DNA from: Candidatus Moranbacteria bacterium RIFCSPLOWO2_12_FULL_48_12
GTDB taxonomy: Bacteria > Patescibacteriota > Minisyncoccia > Moranbacterales > UBA1568
NCBI GenBank assembly: GCA_001784735.1
Contig: MFSB01000012.1
Coordinates: forward strand, 7,071 to 31,975
DNA: 24,905 bases
Reading direction: 5' to 3'
A program made the position numbers and the translations under genes. This document shows, one piece after another, positions 1 through 6,893 of the stretch (position 1 is the stretch's first letter; every line of letters starts with the position of its first letter). The notes below the pieces were generated by a model, which was not told the origin of the DNA, did not search any database, and saw nothing but the letters and a program-made list of their open reading frames with translations.

Positions 1-72
1 ACAAGATTATTATCAAACGAAGTGAGTGTAGTGAAAGTTTGCTTTCATTACCGAGCGCAGTGCTGGTAAAAT

Positions 73-86
73 CGGGTGAATACCCG
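73..86 (-). terminator. Putative intrinsic terminator after hsp20
   Basis: On the minus strand the hsp20 stop codon is followed at once by a 5-bp hairpin (CGGGT, loop ATTC, ACCCG) and then ATTTT. The stem is short but the position and U-run suit a rho-independent terminator. Confidence 0.5.
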
Positions 87-494
87 TTATTTCTTGATCT
101 GCACCTTTATTTTCTCCTTCGCGATTTCTTTCGCCTTGGGCAAGGTAATCCGCAGTGCGCCGTTCTTATACTCCGCCGTTACTTTGTCCTTTTGGACGAC
201 GCTCGGCAAACGCACCACCCGCTCGAACGATCCGCGCCGGATTTCTTTGCTGTAGAAATGCTTCTTCTTTTCTTCCTTGGATTCCTCCCGCGAACCGGCC
301 ACGCGCAGATAGCCATCCTCGACCGATATGCTGATCTTCTCCGGATCGATGCCCGGCAGGTTCATCTCCGCCACGAGAGTATTATCTTTTTCATAGACAT
401 CCACCGCCAAATCCCACCCTACTTTTGCAAGGGGAGGAAAATTCTCGAAAAAACGATCGATTTCGTTGAATGGTTCCCATTTGATCAGTGCCAT
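87..494 (-). CDS. Hsp20/alpha-crystallin small heat-shock protein
   Basis: ATP-independent chaperone that holds unfolding proteins in the cytoplasm. The 135-residue protein has an alpha-crystallin domain at about residues 28-125, with the typical LPGI segment, GSFERVVRLP, and the late A-x-x-x-NG-x-L signature (AEYKNGALRITLP). An I-x-V-x-I-like tail (IKVQI) may serve in oligomer assembly. I chose the ATG at 494 because MALIKWEPF is the normal family start; a GTG 81 bases upstream only adds an atypical sequence. The likely promoter at 645-672 leaves an unusually long leader of about 145 nt. No strong Shine-Dalgarno site precedes the ATG. The family call is firm. Confidence 0.93.
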   Translation of the reverse strand: MALIKWEPFNEIDRFFENFPPLAKVGWDLAVDVYEKDNTLVAEMNLPGIDPEKISISVEDGYLRVAGSREESKEEKKKHFYSKEIRRGSFERVVRLPSVVQKDKVTAEYKNGALRITLPKAKEIAKEKIKVQIKK

Positions 495-644
495 ATGTGT
501 AATATTAATAATCAACCTGATTCTGGCGCTCCGCCGGTCGACCACATAGAGACACTGGAAGTTCTTCTCAATCACCCTCTGTTAAAAAATTTTCATCATT
601 CTGCCGAATGCCCCCCGGAAATAATAATTACGACGCCGCATCAC

Positions 645-672
645 CTATTAATAGTATACTCCTCCTTGTCAA
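645..672 (-). promoter_or_regulatory. Putative sigma70 promoter for hsp20
   Basis: On the minus strand, TTGACA (667-672), a 16-bp spacer and TAATAG (645-650). The spacer contains GGAGGAGTATACT, nearly the same as in the promoter at 3155-3182. The -35 lies just 8 bases after the rtcB stop codon. The -10 is not ideal, and the TATACT inside the spacer sits too close to the -35 to be a standard -10. Confidence 0.5.
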
Positions 673-679
673 GTCGCTT

Positions 680-2089
680 TCATCCCTTGATCACCGCCAG
701 CGGACGGAGACGGGCAACTTTTTTGGCGATGCCCGCTTCGTGAATGACGTCGACCACGTCATCGATATCTTTGTAAGCGAATGGCGCTTCTTCGGCCAGC
801 CCCCGCTTCGAACCGCTATTGATGACGATCCCCTGGGCCGAAAGATCTTCCCGCAAAAGAGCGGCGCTCGTTTGTCGGCGGGCGCGCGTCCGAGACATCC
901 GTCGACCCGCTCCATGGCAGCTCGACCCGAAGCTCTGGACGAGAGAGGCTTCTTGCCCCAGGAGCACATAGGAGGCCGTTCCCATACTGCCGGGAATGAG
1001 CACCGGCTGGCCGGGAAAAGCGCGCGTCGCTCCCTTGCGATGGACGATAACCTCTTTGCGGACGCCCTTTATTTCATATTCCTCGACTTTGGCGATATTA
1101 TGCGCGACATCATAAACCACGGAAAGCTCCGGCGTCTCCTGGCCGAACACCCGCTGGAAGGCTTCCCGCACCTCGCAGGTGACGAGCTGCCGGTTGGCCC
1201 AGGCGAAATTAGCCGCCGCTTGCATCGCAGCGAAATATTCCTGCCCCTCTTTCGAAGAAAAGGGGACGCAGGCCAGTTCCCGATCCGGCAAGTGGATGCC
1301 ATAATTTTCCATCACCCGATTCATCAGGCGGATGTAGTCCGTCGCCACCTGGTGTCCCAATCCGCGCGAACCGGTATGGATGAGCACGGTCACTTGGCCT
1401 TGTGCGAGATGAAGGTCTTGAGCGGCAGCAGCATCAAAGATCGTTTCCACATATCCGACTTCGACAAAATGATTCCCAGCCCCCATCGTGCCGAGCTGGT
1501 CGCGACCCCGGTATTTGGCATGTTCGGAAACCAAAGCCGGCTGCGCTCCCTCCAGTTTTCCGCCGGATTCGATATGAGCAAGATCCTCCTCGATCCCGTA
1601 GCCGAGCTCAAGCATGCGGCGCGCGCCGAGGAGAAGCACTGCGTCGAAGTCCTGACCCCGGCGGAGCGAAAGTTTTCCTCCCCGCCCCACGCCGGACGGC
1701 ACGTGCGAAAAGATGGTCCGACCCACATCCCGCAGAAAATCTTTTATTTCTTCTTTTGCGAAGCCGGTACGGAGCAGCCGCACGCCGCAGTTGATGTCAT
1801 ACCCGATGCCGCCGGGGGAAATGATCCCTTCCTGCCTGTCGAAAGCGGCTACTCCCCCGATCGGAAATCCATACCCTTCATGCATGTCGGGCATCGCCAG
1901 CGCCCATCCCTGTATCCCCGGCAAGGTAGCGACATTCACCAGCTGCTCCAGCGCCCGATCCGCGCCGACTTCATGTAGCATGGCTTCGTGAGAATAAAAA
2001 CGCGCCGGCACCCGCATGTCATCCCGAAAAGAGCGCGGGATTTCCCAAAGCACCGGCGTGATTTTTCGGATCTTTTGGAAATCAAACAT
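680..2089 (-). CDS. rtcB: RNA-splicing ligase RtcB
   Basis: GTP- and Mn2+-dependent ligase joining RNA 2',3'-cyclic phosphate (or 3'-phosphate) ends to 5'-OH ends, in tRNA splicing or RNA repair. Visible signatures in order: MPDMHEGYGFPIGG, the metal-binding DINCGVRLLRT, GAGNHFVEVG, GSRGLGHQ, IPGSMGT, and SCHGAGR, which carries the histidine that is guanylylated in this family. The protein ends in the typical AVIKG. Length (469 residues from this ATG) is normal. I prefer the ATG at 2089 (MFDFQKIRK) to a TTG 21 bases upstream, because the ATG follows an AGAGAAAAGAG stretch. It lies directly downstream of archease, its usual activator, and is very likely co-transcribed with it. Confidence 0.96.
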   Translation of the reverse strand: MFDFQKIRKITPVLWEIPRSFRDDMRVPARFYSHEAMLHEVGADRALEQLVNVATLPGIQGWALAMPDMHEGYGFPIGGVAAFDRQEGIISPGGIGYDINCGVRLLRTGFAKEEIKDFLRDVGRTIFSHVPSGVGRGGKLSLRRGQDFDAVLLLGARRMLELGYGIEEDLAHIESGGKLEGAQPALVSEHAKYRGRDQLGTMGAGNHFVEVGYVETIFDAAAAQDLHLAQGQVTVLIHTGSRGLGHQVATDYIRLMNRVMENYGIHLPDRELACVPFSSKEGQEYFAAMQAAANFAWANRQLVTCEVREAFQRVFGQETPELSVVYDVAHNIAKVEEYEIKGVRKEVIVHRKGATRAFPGQPVLIPGSMGTASYVLLGQEASLVQSFGSSCHGAGRRMSRTRARRQTSAALLREDLSAQGIVINSGSKRGLAEEAPFAYKDIDDVVDVIHEAGIAKKVARLRPLAVIKG

Positions 2090-2126
2090 GCTCTTTTCTC
2101 TAAATATCAAAAATAATGGTTGTGGC

Positions 2127-2507
2127 TCATGTTCCTGTGGGATCTTTGCCGACTTCGGCTTCGTGGTACGTTGCCGCCTTGATGTCTTCGCCGAAGCCCG
2201 CTACTCTCTCCCCTTCCAATTCCGCTTCCAACTTTCGCTCGCCGAGAGTATGGAACCGCACTTCCGTATAGGCTTCGCTCTCCGTATGCATCCATACCAA
2301 GGCTTCGTTCAAGAAATCGATGAGAAGCGCCGTCCGATCCGGCGCGTCCAAAGCTATCTTCCGCCTGATCTTTTCACCCTCCTTTTTTGTTTCAGGGGAC
2401 ATGAGGGACACCATGCCGAAGAGGGCGTCGCGAAAGAGCCCTTCGGGGGAATCGCCGGTCACTCGCATCCGGACATCGGCCGTGTGTTCCAAAAAAGAAT
2501 ACGGCAT
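2127..2507 (-). CDS. Archease, RtcB cofactor; C-terminus interrupted by in-frame TGA
   Basis: Archease promotes guanylylation and turnover of RtcB. The reading frame begins MPYSFLEHTADVRM, the family hallmark (EHTADxxxR), and contains IDFLNEAL and IKAATYHEAEV, the usual segment before the last strand. It stops at TGA (2127-2129) after 126 residues. The same frame continues for eight codons (ATTIIFDI) to TAG at 2100-2102. These match the normal family ending, where an aromatic or Trp residue often precedes a hydrophobic strand ending in FDI or similar. The full gene would be 2100-2507 (135 codons), ending 10 bases before the rtcB ATG. So TGA appears to replace a TGG Trp codon. This may be a true nonsense mutation, a sequencing error or readthrough; TGA is a normal stop elsewhere in the window. 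Confidence 0.9.
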   Translation of the reverse strand: MPYSFLEHTADVRMRVTGDSPEGLFRDALFGMVSLMSPETKKEGEKIRRKIALDAPDRTALLIDFLNEALVWMHTESEAYTEVRFHTLGERKLEAELEGERVAGFGEDIKAATYHEAEVGKDPTGT

Positions 2508-2543
2508 AAAAAACCAATAGAACTGGGCGTTGTTATTACTCTT

Positions 2544-3122
2544 TCACCACGAGCCGGGCGCATGCGTGGCCGCCCAATGGCGCAACCAGGCCAGTTGTTT
2601 TTTACTCGGTCCGCCTCCGAACTTTTTCGATTCCCGGATGGCTTTCGCCATAGACCACCCTTCTATGGAGTAGCGGTAGAGCGCGACCATGGTCCCAGTC
2701 CGGGCATTCCCTGCCCGACAGTAGACGTGCACCGGACGATTGGCCGGCTGAGAGACGATAGAGAGAAACCGCCGCGCCTGCGCGTCAGTCGGTGGAAAAG
2801 ATTCCGGAATCGGCAAGATGAATTTTTTCATCCCTGCTTGCTTGAATTCCTGAGATAAAGTGGCATCGCCTTTTTTATAGAACTTGAGCTCGCCCGGCGC
2901 CACCAGCATCACCACGCTCTTGACGCCCAACTTCTGTAGACGCAGCATATTTTTGTTGGTCGGAAGACCCGAACGGGAGAGTACGCCAGGAGTAACAACC
3001 TTGTACTGCTTGGGATTGCTCCCGGACTTCTCTTTGGCTGAAACGGAAGATACCGAAACGCTCCCCGCTACAACCAGAGCAGCTATCATGCTGAGCACTA
3101 TGAGCGATGTTTTCTTTTGCAT
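2544..3122 (-). CDS. Exported dual-specificity/tyrosine phosphatase-like protein
   Basis: The 192-residue protein starts with a clear signal peptide (MQKK, a hydrophobic core to about residue 20, and a possible SVSA cleavage site near residue 29), so it should act outside the membrane. The phosphatase loop HVYCRAGNARTG lies at about residues 132-143, with Cys135 as nucleophile and Arg141 as phosphate-binding residue (CX5R). Asp113 in PTDAQARRF is a candidate general acid. The substrate cannot be told from sequence; such folds act on phosphoproteins, inositol phosphates or lipids. A strong ribosome binding site (AAGGAGGTGA) lies before the ATG, one of the best in the window. Archease follows after 36 bases. 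Confidence 0.85.
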   Translation of the reverse strand: MQKKTSLIVLSMIAALVVAGSVSVSSVSAKEKSGSNPKQYKVVTPGVLSRSGLPTNKNMLRLQKLGVKSVVMLVAPGELKFYKKGDATLSQEFKQAGMKKFILPIPESFPPTDAQARRFLSIVSQPANRPVHVYCRAGNARTGTMVALYRYSIEGWSMAKAIRESKKFGGGPSKKQLAWLRHWAATHAPGSW

Positions 3123-3154
3123 AGTCCCTCACCTCCTTTTTGATGAGCCTCCCC

Positions 3155-3182
3155 CTTATATAAGTATACTCCTCTCTGTCAA
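3155..3182 (-). promoter_or_regulatory. Putative sigma70 promoter for the exported phosphatase
   Basis: Minus-strand TTGACA (3177-3182), 16-bp spacer, TATAAG (3155-3160), placed 33 bases before the ATG. The spacer holds the same GAGGAGTATACT string as the hsp20 promoter. It probably drives the phosphatase, archease and rtcB as one unit. Confidence 0.6.
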
Positions 3183-3213
3183 GGCTATCCTTGTCATATT
3201 CAGTAATAAAATA

Positions 3214-3229
3214 AGGCTTGATAAAGCCT
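3214..3229 (-). terminator. Putative terminator downstream of the DedA-family gene
   Basis: Minus strand: AGGCTT, loop TATC, AAGCCT, then TTATTTTATT. A 6-bp perfect stem followed by a U-rich run, about 250 bases after the DedA stop codon. Confidence 0.5.
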
Positions 3230-3297
3230 CATTAATACCATTTTTTCTACAGTCTTCCCCTTAAAAATGGGCGATATGCTTTGATTCCGCAAGAGGA

Positions 3298-3459
3298 TCA
3301 GAATAAGAATTCTCTGAAAAGAAATGCTCGCGCTGCTCCAATGCGTTTTCGATGAAAAACAGCTGGTTTCTGCGGATGGGGATAGGTTTTCCAGTCCGAA
3401 GCAAGCTCCTGGGGCAAATACCTGTCATTCGAAACGAAAAATCTCAAAGTCGCTTTCAC
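3298..3459 (-). CDS. Possible 53-residue small ORF (unrecognised)
   Basis: This fills most of the otherwise gene-free stretch 3231-3475. A frame starting at GTG (3457-3459) and ending at TGA (3298-3300) encodes a basic, aromatic-rich peptide beginning VKATLRFFVSNDRYLPQELA. No Shine-Dalgarno site, no family match and no ATG. It may be chance or the remnant of a gene. Apart from the hairpin at 3214-3229 I see nothing else in this stretch. Confidence 0.15.
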   Translation of the reverse strand: MKATLRFFVSNDRYLPQELASDWKTYPHPQKPAVFHRKRIGAARAFLFREFLF

Positions 3460-3475
3460 TTGATCGTCGGATGAG

Positions 3476-4066
3476 TCATCGAAAAAACGATTCCACTAAT
3501 CCATACGCATAGACGGCACCAAATGCGAGAGTGGCATTGAACACCGCCGTACCGAGCGTAAGCGGCACCATGACTCGCCAAAACGGATAGCGCGCCAACC
3601 CCATAGTCACTCCGACAAAATCGTTGGAAAATGGAATGAGTGCGCCATAGAAAAAGATGAAGATGGGCAAAAATCGCCGATGACGCTCGAAAAAATCATG
3701 GACTCGCTGAATCGAAGCTTCGTATCTTTTCGGTATGAAAGCGCGGCCTTGATATCCGAGGTAATAGGAGGTCGAGTCACCGATCGCGAGACCAAACGTC
3801 GCCGCCACCGCCAAAAGCAAAGGTGCGAGACCACCCGCAGCCAGCGCTATCAGCACGAGGTGATAGGGAGCCAGCCCGAAAACGCTGAGGCCGCTCACGA
3901 ACGAGAGAAGAAAAATCAAAAGATATCCGTTTTGGACACCGATATACTCAATGAGCGCTTCCGGTGAAGAAAAAAAGAACAAAGCTATCCATCCCGCCAG
4001 GATGATGAAAAACATGACGCGAGGGAAGAGAACAAGGAATTCACGCGGATTATTCGACTCGTTCAT
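3476..4066 (-). CDS. DedA/VTT-domain (SNARE-associated) integral membrane protein
   Basis: The 196-residue protein has about four to five hydrophobic segments. Features of the DedA/VTT family are the glycine-rich GLAIGDSTSYYLGYQGR segment, a re-entrant-like stretch, and the FYGALIPFSNDFVGVTMGLARYPFWRV region that corresponds to the conserved F-x-R-x-x-P block. Members help move undecaprenyl-phosphate or phospholipids across the cytoplasmic membrane and support proton-motive-force homeostasis; the substrate here is unknown. The usual R-x-x-P is not clear (ALIPFSND), so this may be a divergent subfamily. Its start overlaps the upstream gene by 17 bases, which implies translational coupling. Confidence 0.8.
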   Translation of the reverse strand: MNESNNPREFLVLFPRVMFFIILAGWIALFFFSSPEALIEYIGVQNGYLLIFLLSFVSGLSVFGLAPYHLVLIALAAGGLAPLLLAVAATFGLAIGDSTSYYLGYQGRAFIPKRYEASIQRVHDFFERHRRFLPIFIFFYGALIPFSNDFVGVTMGLARYPFWRVMVPLTLGTAVFNATLAFGAVYAYGLVESFFR

Positions 4067-4442
4067 AATCGAAGCAAAAGGATGTTATCGGCGCCTCACA
4101 CGCTCCGGAGCCAAGCAGCCGGATGAGACGAGCCTGCAATTGATTTTGCTCATCATACACGCCCACGACCAGCACCCGGTCGCCGGTATGCAAATCATCC
4201 TGTATCGCAGAGCGGCCTTTACGGATATCTGTTTCCTTTTCCATGAGGACGACTTGCTCATTTCCGTCCCGTCTTTGGAGTACCAGCTCTGTTTCAGTAA
4301 GCTCTCGGACTGTCCCGACGACGTAACGTGCCGAGTGATAAGTTTTTTGGAACCAGAATTCGGCCGAATAGAAAACAAAAACCACCGCGACAGAGGCGAG
4401 AGCCAAGAAAAAATAGAATGCTATGCGCGCTGGGTTTTTCAT
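4050..4442 (-). CDS. Small membrane-anchored protein with OB-like (DUF5666-like) domain
   Basis: One N-terminal membrane helix (about residues 7-26) is followed by an extracytoplasmic beta-rich domain. The pattern VVGTVRELTETELVLQ, then VLMEKETDIRKG, then LHTGDRVLVVGVYDEQNQLQARLIRLL resembles the OB-like DUF5666 arrangement (G-x-V, T-x-I, L-x-x-GD-x-V-x-V-x-G, A-x-x-I). No enzymatic motif is seen and the function is unknown. Its stop lies inside the downstream DedA-family gene (17-base overlap), so the two are probably made together. Confidence 0.65.
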   Translation of the reverse strand: MKNPARIAFYFFLALASVAVVFVFYSAEFWFQKTYHSARYVVGTVRELTETELVLQRRDGNEQVVLMEKETDIRKGRSAIQDDLHTGDRVLVVGVYDEQNQLQARLIRLLGSGACEAPITSFCFDYERVE

Positions 4443-4477
4443 ACACAGCCATGAAAAAAAAGTGCTTCTCTACCTTA

Positions 4478-4506
4478 GGTATCCCTCCAAACTCCCGCCT
4501 TGTCAA
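4478..4506 (-). promoter_or_regulatory. Putative promoter for the OB-like/DedA pair
   Basis: Minus-strand TTGACA (4501-4506), 17-bp spacer, GATACC (4478-4483), 36 bases before the ATG at 4442. The -35 is consensus but the -10 is weak. Confidence 0.4.
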
Positions 4507-4529
4507 TGAAATAAATCATAATCAAAAAA

Positions 4530-4549
4530 AGAGGCTCCGATAAGCCTCT
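4530..4549 (-). terminator. Intrinsic terminator (bidirectional form)
   Basis: A 7-bp perfect stem, AGAGGCT / AGCCTCT, with a 6-nt loop. On the minus strand it is followed by seven Ts, which fits termination after the anchored protein at 4648-5412. The plus-strand side has a weaker ATTTTAATT tail. Confidence 0.75.
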
Positions 4550-4576
4550 ATTTTAATTACCCTCCTGACAGGATTC

Positions 4577-4630
4577 GAACATTTGAATGGGAGCAGGCGT
4601 TTCCTGATCCAATAATTTCTTTGCATCAAA
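4577..4630. repeat. 54-bp dispersed repeat, copy 1 (pairs with 9562-9615)
   Basis: This aligns without gaps to 9562-9615 at 42 of 54 positions, with GTTTCCTGATCC identical in both. Copy 1 is preceded by GACAGGATTCGAAC (4567-4580), which looks like the T-arm of a tRNA read on the minus strand and is identical to 14 bases of tRNA-Asn at 12057-12070. No full tRNA cloverleaf can be drawn. It lies just after the stop of the 4648-5412 gene. Confidence 0.55.
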
Positions 4631-4647
4631 CGGAGCAACTATTCAGC

Positions 4648-5412
4648 TTAATACGAAATTGAGTTAGGGCTGATGTAGCCGGATAAGAAGATAAAGTCAC
4701 GCGGATCGGTATCATTTTTTTCTCGAGCAAACATTTCTCCATTGCACCGGAGGGGATCGGCGTCGCGCGCCTCTTTGGTAATTATCAGTTCATCGCGGCT
4801 TTTTACACCGCGCTCGCGATATTCGGCAAAGAGGCTGTCAGGCATAACATCAAAATACGACACGAAGTTCCTGCTAAATTTTCCCACCGTAATCGCTATA
4901 TCGGTATTCTGGTATTGCGATATCACTCCGATTTTCTGACCGGCGCTCACCTGGCTTCCATCCTTCATGCCACTCTCCAAGTAGATGTGAAACAGACGCA
5001 CGGTATGATTGGGATAAGATTCGGGACGAATGTACACTTGCTCACCGATAGGCATCTGTTCGCTTTTGACGGCTACGATTTCACCATCCACCGGCGAGTA
5101 GATATTGATGTCGTTTATTCCATCTGGTTTGGGCGGAATCCCGTTGCCTCTATCATAGGCCAGCATTTTTTCCCTAGTATCCTGGGTATTGAAGTAATGC
5201 TTCATGCTCCGGCACGTTTCCCCATTTCCGGAGAAATCGTGCCCGGAACCGGAGCGGAATTTTGAGATGGAGTAAATTTTGTCCAAATCGATGAAGTCGG
5301 CTTCAATAAACTGTGGCAAACTATCGGTTCCAGTACTCGGGCGCAAGACAAAAACTACCGCGATAGCGGCTACAATGAACACTCCTCCAAAGGTAACCAG
5401 TTTTTTATTCAT
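4648..5412 (-). CDS. Membrane-anchored lysostaphin (M23)-like/lipoyl-like barrel protein
   Basis: The 254-residue protein has one N-terminal membrane anchor (about residues 7-23) with the rest outside. The core YSPVDGEIVAV (about 105-115), RLFHIYLESGMKDGSQVSAGQKIGVI (about 139-164) follows the peptidase M23 pattern of a beta barrel with a short hairpin (SPxDGxV, H-x-H region, V-x-x-GQ-x-IG). A preceding SGHDFSGNGETCRSMKHYF block (about 56-74) supplies His58, Asp59 and His72. The full M23 zinc set (H-xxx-D and H-x-H) is not intact: FHIY has a single His. It may be a degenerate, binding-only domain. Related in style to the genes at 5529 and 10885. It has a shared 74-bp upstream block with the latter. 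Confidence 0.6.
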   Translation of the reverse strand: MNKKLVTFGGVFIVAAIAVVFVLRPSTGTDSLPQFIEADFIDLDKIYSISKFRSGSGHDFSGNGETCRSMKHYFNTQDTREKMLAYDRGNGIPPKPDGINDINIYSPVDGEIVAVKSEQMPIGEQVYIRPESYPNHTVRLFHIYLESGMKDGSQVSAGQKIGVISQYQNTDIAITVGKFSRNFVSYFDVMPDSLFAEYRERGVKSRDELIITKEARDADPLRCNGEMFAREKNDTDPRDFIFLSGYISPNSISY

Positions 5413-5444
5413 ATTTCTACTCTTTCAAAGAAAAATTTATTTCT

Positions 5445-5523
5445 ATTGTATCACGCGTTCTATCGTCCCCTGGCCGCACCCAAGGTGTAGCCGCGGGCAG
5501 GCTATCGGGGATATGAAAAACAA
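5445..5523 (-). promoter_or_regulatory. Conserved upstream block with extended -10, copy A
   Basis: A 74-bp block aligns without gaps to copy B at 11869-11946 at about 62 of 74 positions. Both lie just upstream of an anchored M23-like gene. At the gene-proximal end is an extended -10, TGATACAAT (hexamer 5445-5450). Inside is a GC-rich hairpin on the minus strand: CCTG-C-CCGCG with (T/C)GCGG-C-CAGG. The outer stem positions are kept, one C changing to T still pairs as G-U, and most of the changes cluster in the loop. Confidence 0.6.
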
Positions 5524-5528
5524 TTCCC

Positions 5529-6791
5529 TCACCGCACAAACTCAACATAATTCGTCATAATCCATGGACCTTGACCGCAGACTGAACGGTTGGATTTTTC
5601 CACCCTAACTGCTTCTTCATCGGGCATACTCAGATATAAAACCGATTTTTGCCCTATGCCATACGTTTTTACATTTGGCGAGCTCGTAGTTTCATAGCAG
5701 TAGACACTGCCGTCCGGCTTTACTTCGGCAAAATCTCGGTTTACATTGCCGCTGTTTTTAGGCATAAAGTAATTTACTCCGCTTTTGTAACCCTTGCTCT
5801 CTCCGGAATTCCCCATCGAAAAGGCTTGCTGCAGTGGATTTTTATTGTCGTTTACCAATGCCAGGTTCTTGTCTTCAAGTGAATTTTGCGTATGATCGCG
5901 GCTGAACCAGTGACCCCGAGCGGTGCCTTTTATGTCCGCTTCTATCGTGCCACAAACCGGCTCAATCGTCCTTTTTTCATTTCTGCCATAACCGCTAAAG
6001 CGCCCCAGCATTTCATTTTTAATACTCGCTGTAAAATAATTTACCGGACAGACATTATAAAAAGTTTCTTCACGCCAACGAGCGGGATTGGCAAATTTCA
6101 ATTTCTCACTACGAAAATCCGTCGCCCAAATATCCAATGCAGCCGAACGCCCATTGAAGACTGTCCCCATTTCTTCGCCGGCCTTGATGAATATTTTCAG
6201 CTGGCCATACCAGCAAGCGCGATATTTCGACCCACCGGTAGTATAATCATTACATTTTTTATCTGTTATTTTTTCTATTGCAGCCTTTAGTTTGGCGGAG
6301 AGTCTGCCTACATGGCCGAACTTTCCTTCAAACTCAGCACAGGGCTGATAGACTATCCCATAGTCGGTTTTTTGGGTGGCGAGGTCTTCACTGGTGCTAA
6401 CCTCAGTAATCCACATATCCCCGGGAGAATAAAACGGTTTGGCAAAGTCCTCCGTTGTTTCGCCATTCCTTCCCGGTGTCTTTTTGGAAAACAAATATAT
6501 ATGGTCGGTTGGGAAAACATGCCCGGTCGGGTTCAGGCTGCCCAAAGGTATCAAATCGCCATAATCCTCGCTCTTGATTGGAGAAACCGTAAAAAAATCC
6601 ATCTTGTTTCCGCAGGCCGGCAGATCCGCCCTCTCTTTTTCAGCTTTTCCATAATTATTTTGACCGACGCTATCTGAAACAGCGGAGCCAATTTGCGCCG
6701 GATCGGTTTTTCTATTCCCTGCCAACAATATTACAGTCAAAATTAAAATTACAGCAACGAGGCCGCCGACCAACAATTTTTTATTTGCCAT
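5529..6791 (-). CDS. Membrane-anchored extracellular protein of the same M23-like style
   Basis: A 420-residue protein with one N-terminal anchor (about residues 6-24) and a long outer part with several cysteines (Cys60, Cys151 and others), suggesting disulfides. A barrel-like block is seen at about residues 80-170: LIPLGSLNPTGHVFPTDHIYLF, FYSPGDMWITEV, then FEGKFGHVGRLSAKL. His91, Asp96, His97 and His160 are possible metal ligands, but the order does not match catalytic M23 exactly. The second half (about residues 200-420) has no recognised domain. The TGA stop lies six bases from the conserved upstream block of the next gene. Its function is unknown; a role in the cell surface is likely. 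Confidence 0.5.
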   Translation of the reverse strand: MANKKLLVGGLVAVILILTVILLAGNRKTDPAQIGSAVSDSVGQNNYGKAEKERADLPACGNKMDFFTVSPIKSEDYGDLIPLGSLNPTGHVFPTDHIYLFSKKTPGRNGETTEDFAKPFYSPGDMWITEVSTSEDLATQKTDYGIVYQPCAEFEGKFGHVGRLSAKLKAAIEKITDKKCNDYTTGGSKYRACWYGQLKIFIKAGEEMGTVFNGRSAALDIWATDFRSEKLKFANPARWREETFYNVCPVNYFTASIKNEMLGRFSGYGRNEKRTIEPVCGTIEADIKGTARGHWFSRDHTQNSLEDKNLALVNDNKNPLQQAFSMGNSGESKGYKSGVNYFMPKNSGNVNRDFAEVKPDGSVYCYETTSSPNVKTYGIGQKSVLYLSMPDEEAVRVEKSNRSVCGQGPWIMTNYVEFVR

Positions 6792-6893
6792 ATTTTTATT
6801 ACCAAACGAAGTAAGCGAGTTTTTGGACAGTCTGGCGCCATCTCATATTATCTTTTGCCCTCTTCAGCAAAAACACCTACATATTTTACACAT

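Noticed and set aside
9..31. ATCAAACGAAGTGAG stretch similar to 6800-6821
   Set aside because: Only about 20 bases of imperfect match; could be an interspersed repeat but not supported enough.
608..1978. Long plus-strand ORF (456 codons)
   Set aside because: It lies antisense to rtcB, whose motifs are unambiguous; the plus-strand translation has no recognisable motif and arises from the GC-rich codon pattern.
2127..2129. UGA as sense codon (Gly or Trp code) across the genome
   Set aside because: rtcB, rpoD, the DedA-family gene, malic enzyme, pirin, hydrolase, Nudix and other genes end at TGA at the expected family C-terminus.
2100..2140. Selenocysteine insertion at the archease TGA
   Set aside because: Family members have no Sec or Cys at this place, and I see no convincing hairpin right after the codon.
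4577..4640. Functional tRNA at the left island edge
   Set aside because: Only the T-loop is convincing; T-stem, anticodon stem and acceptor do not pair.
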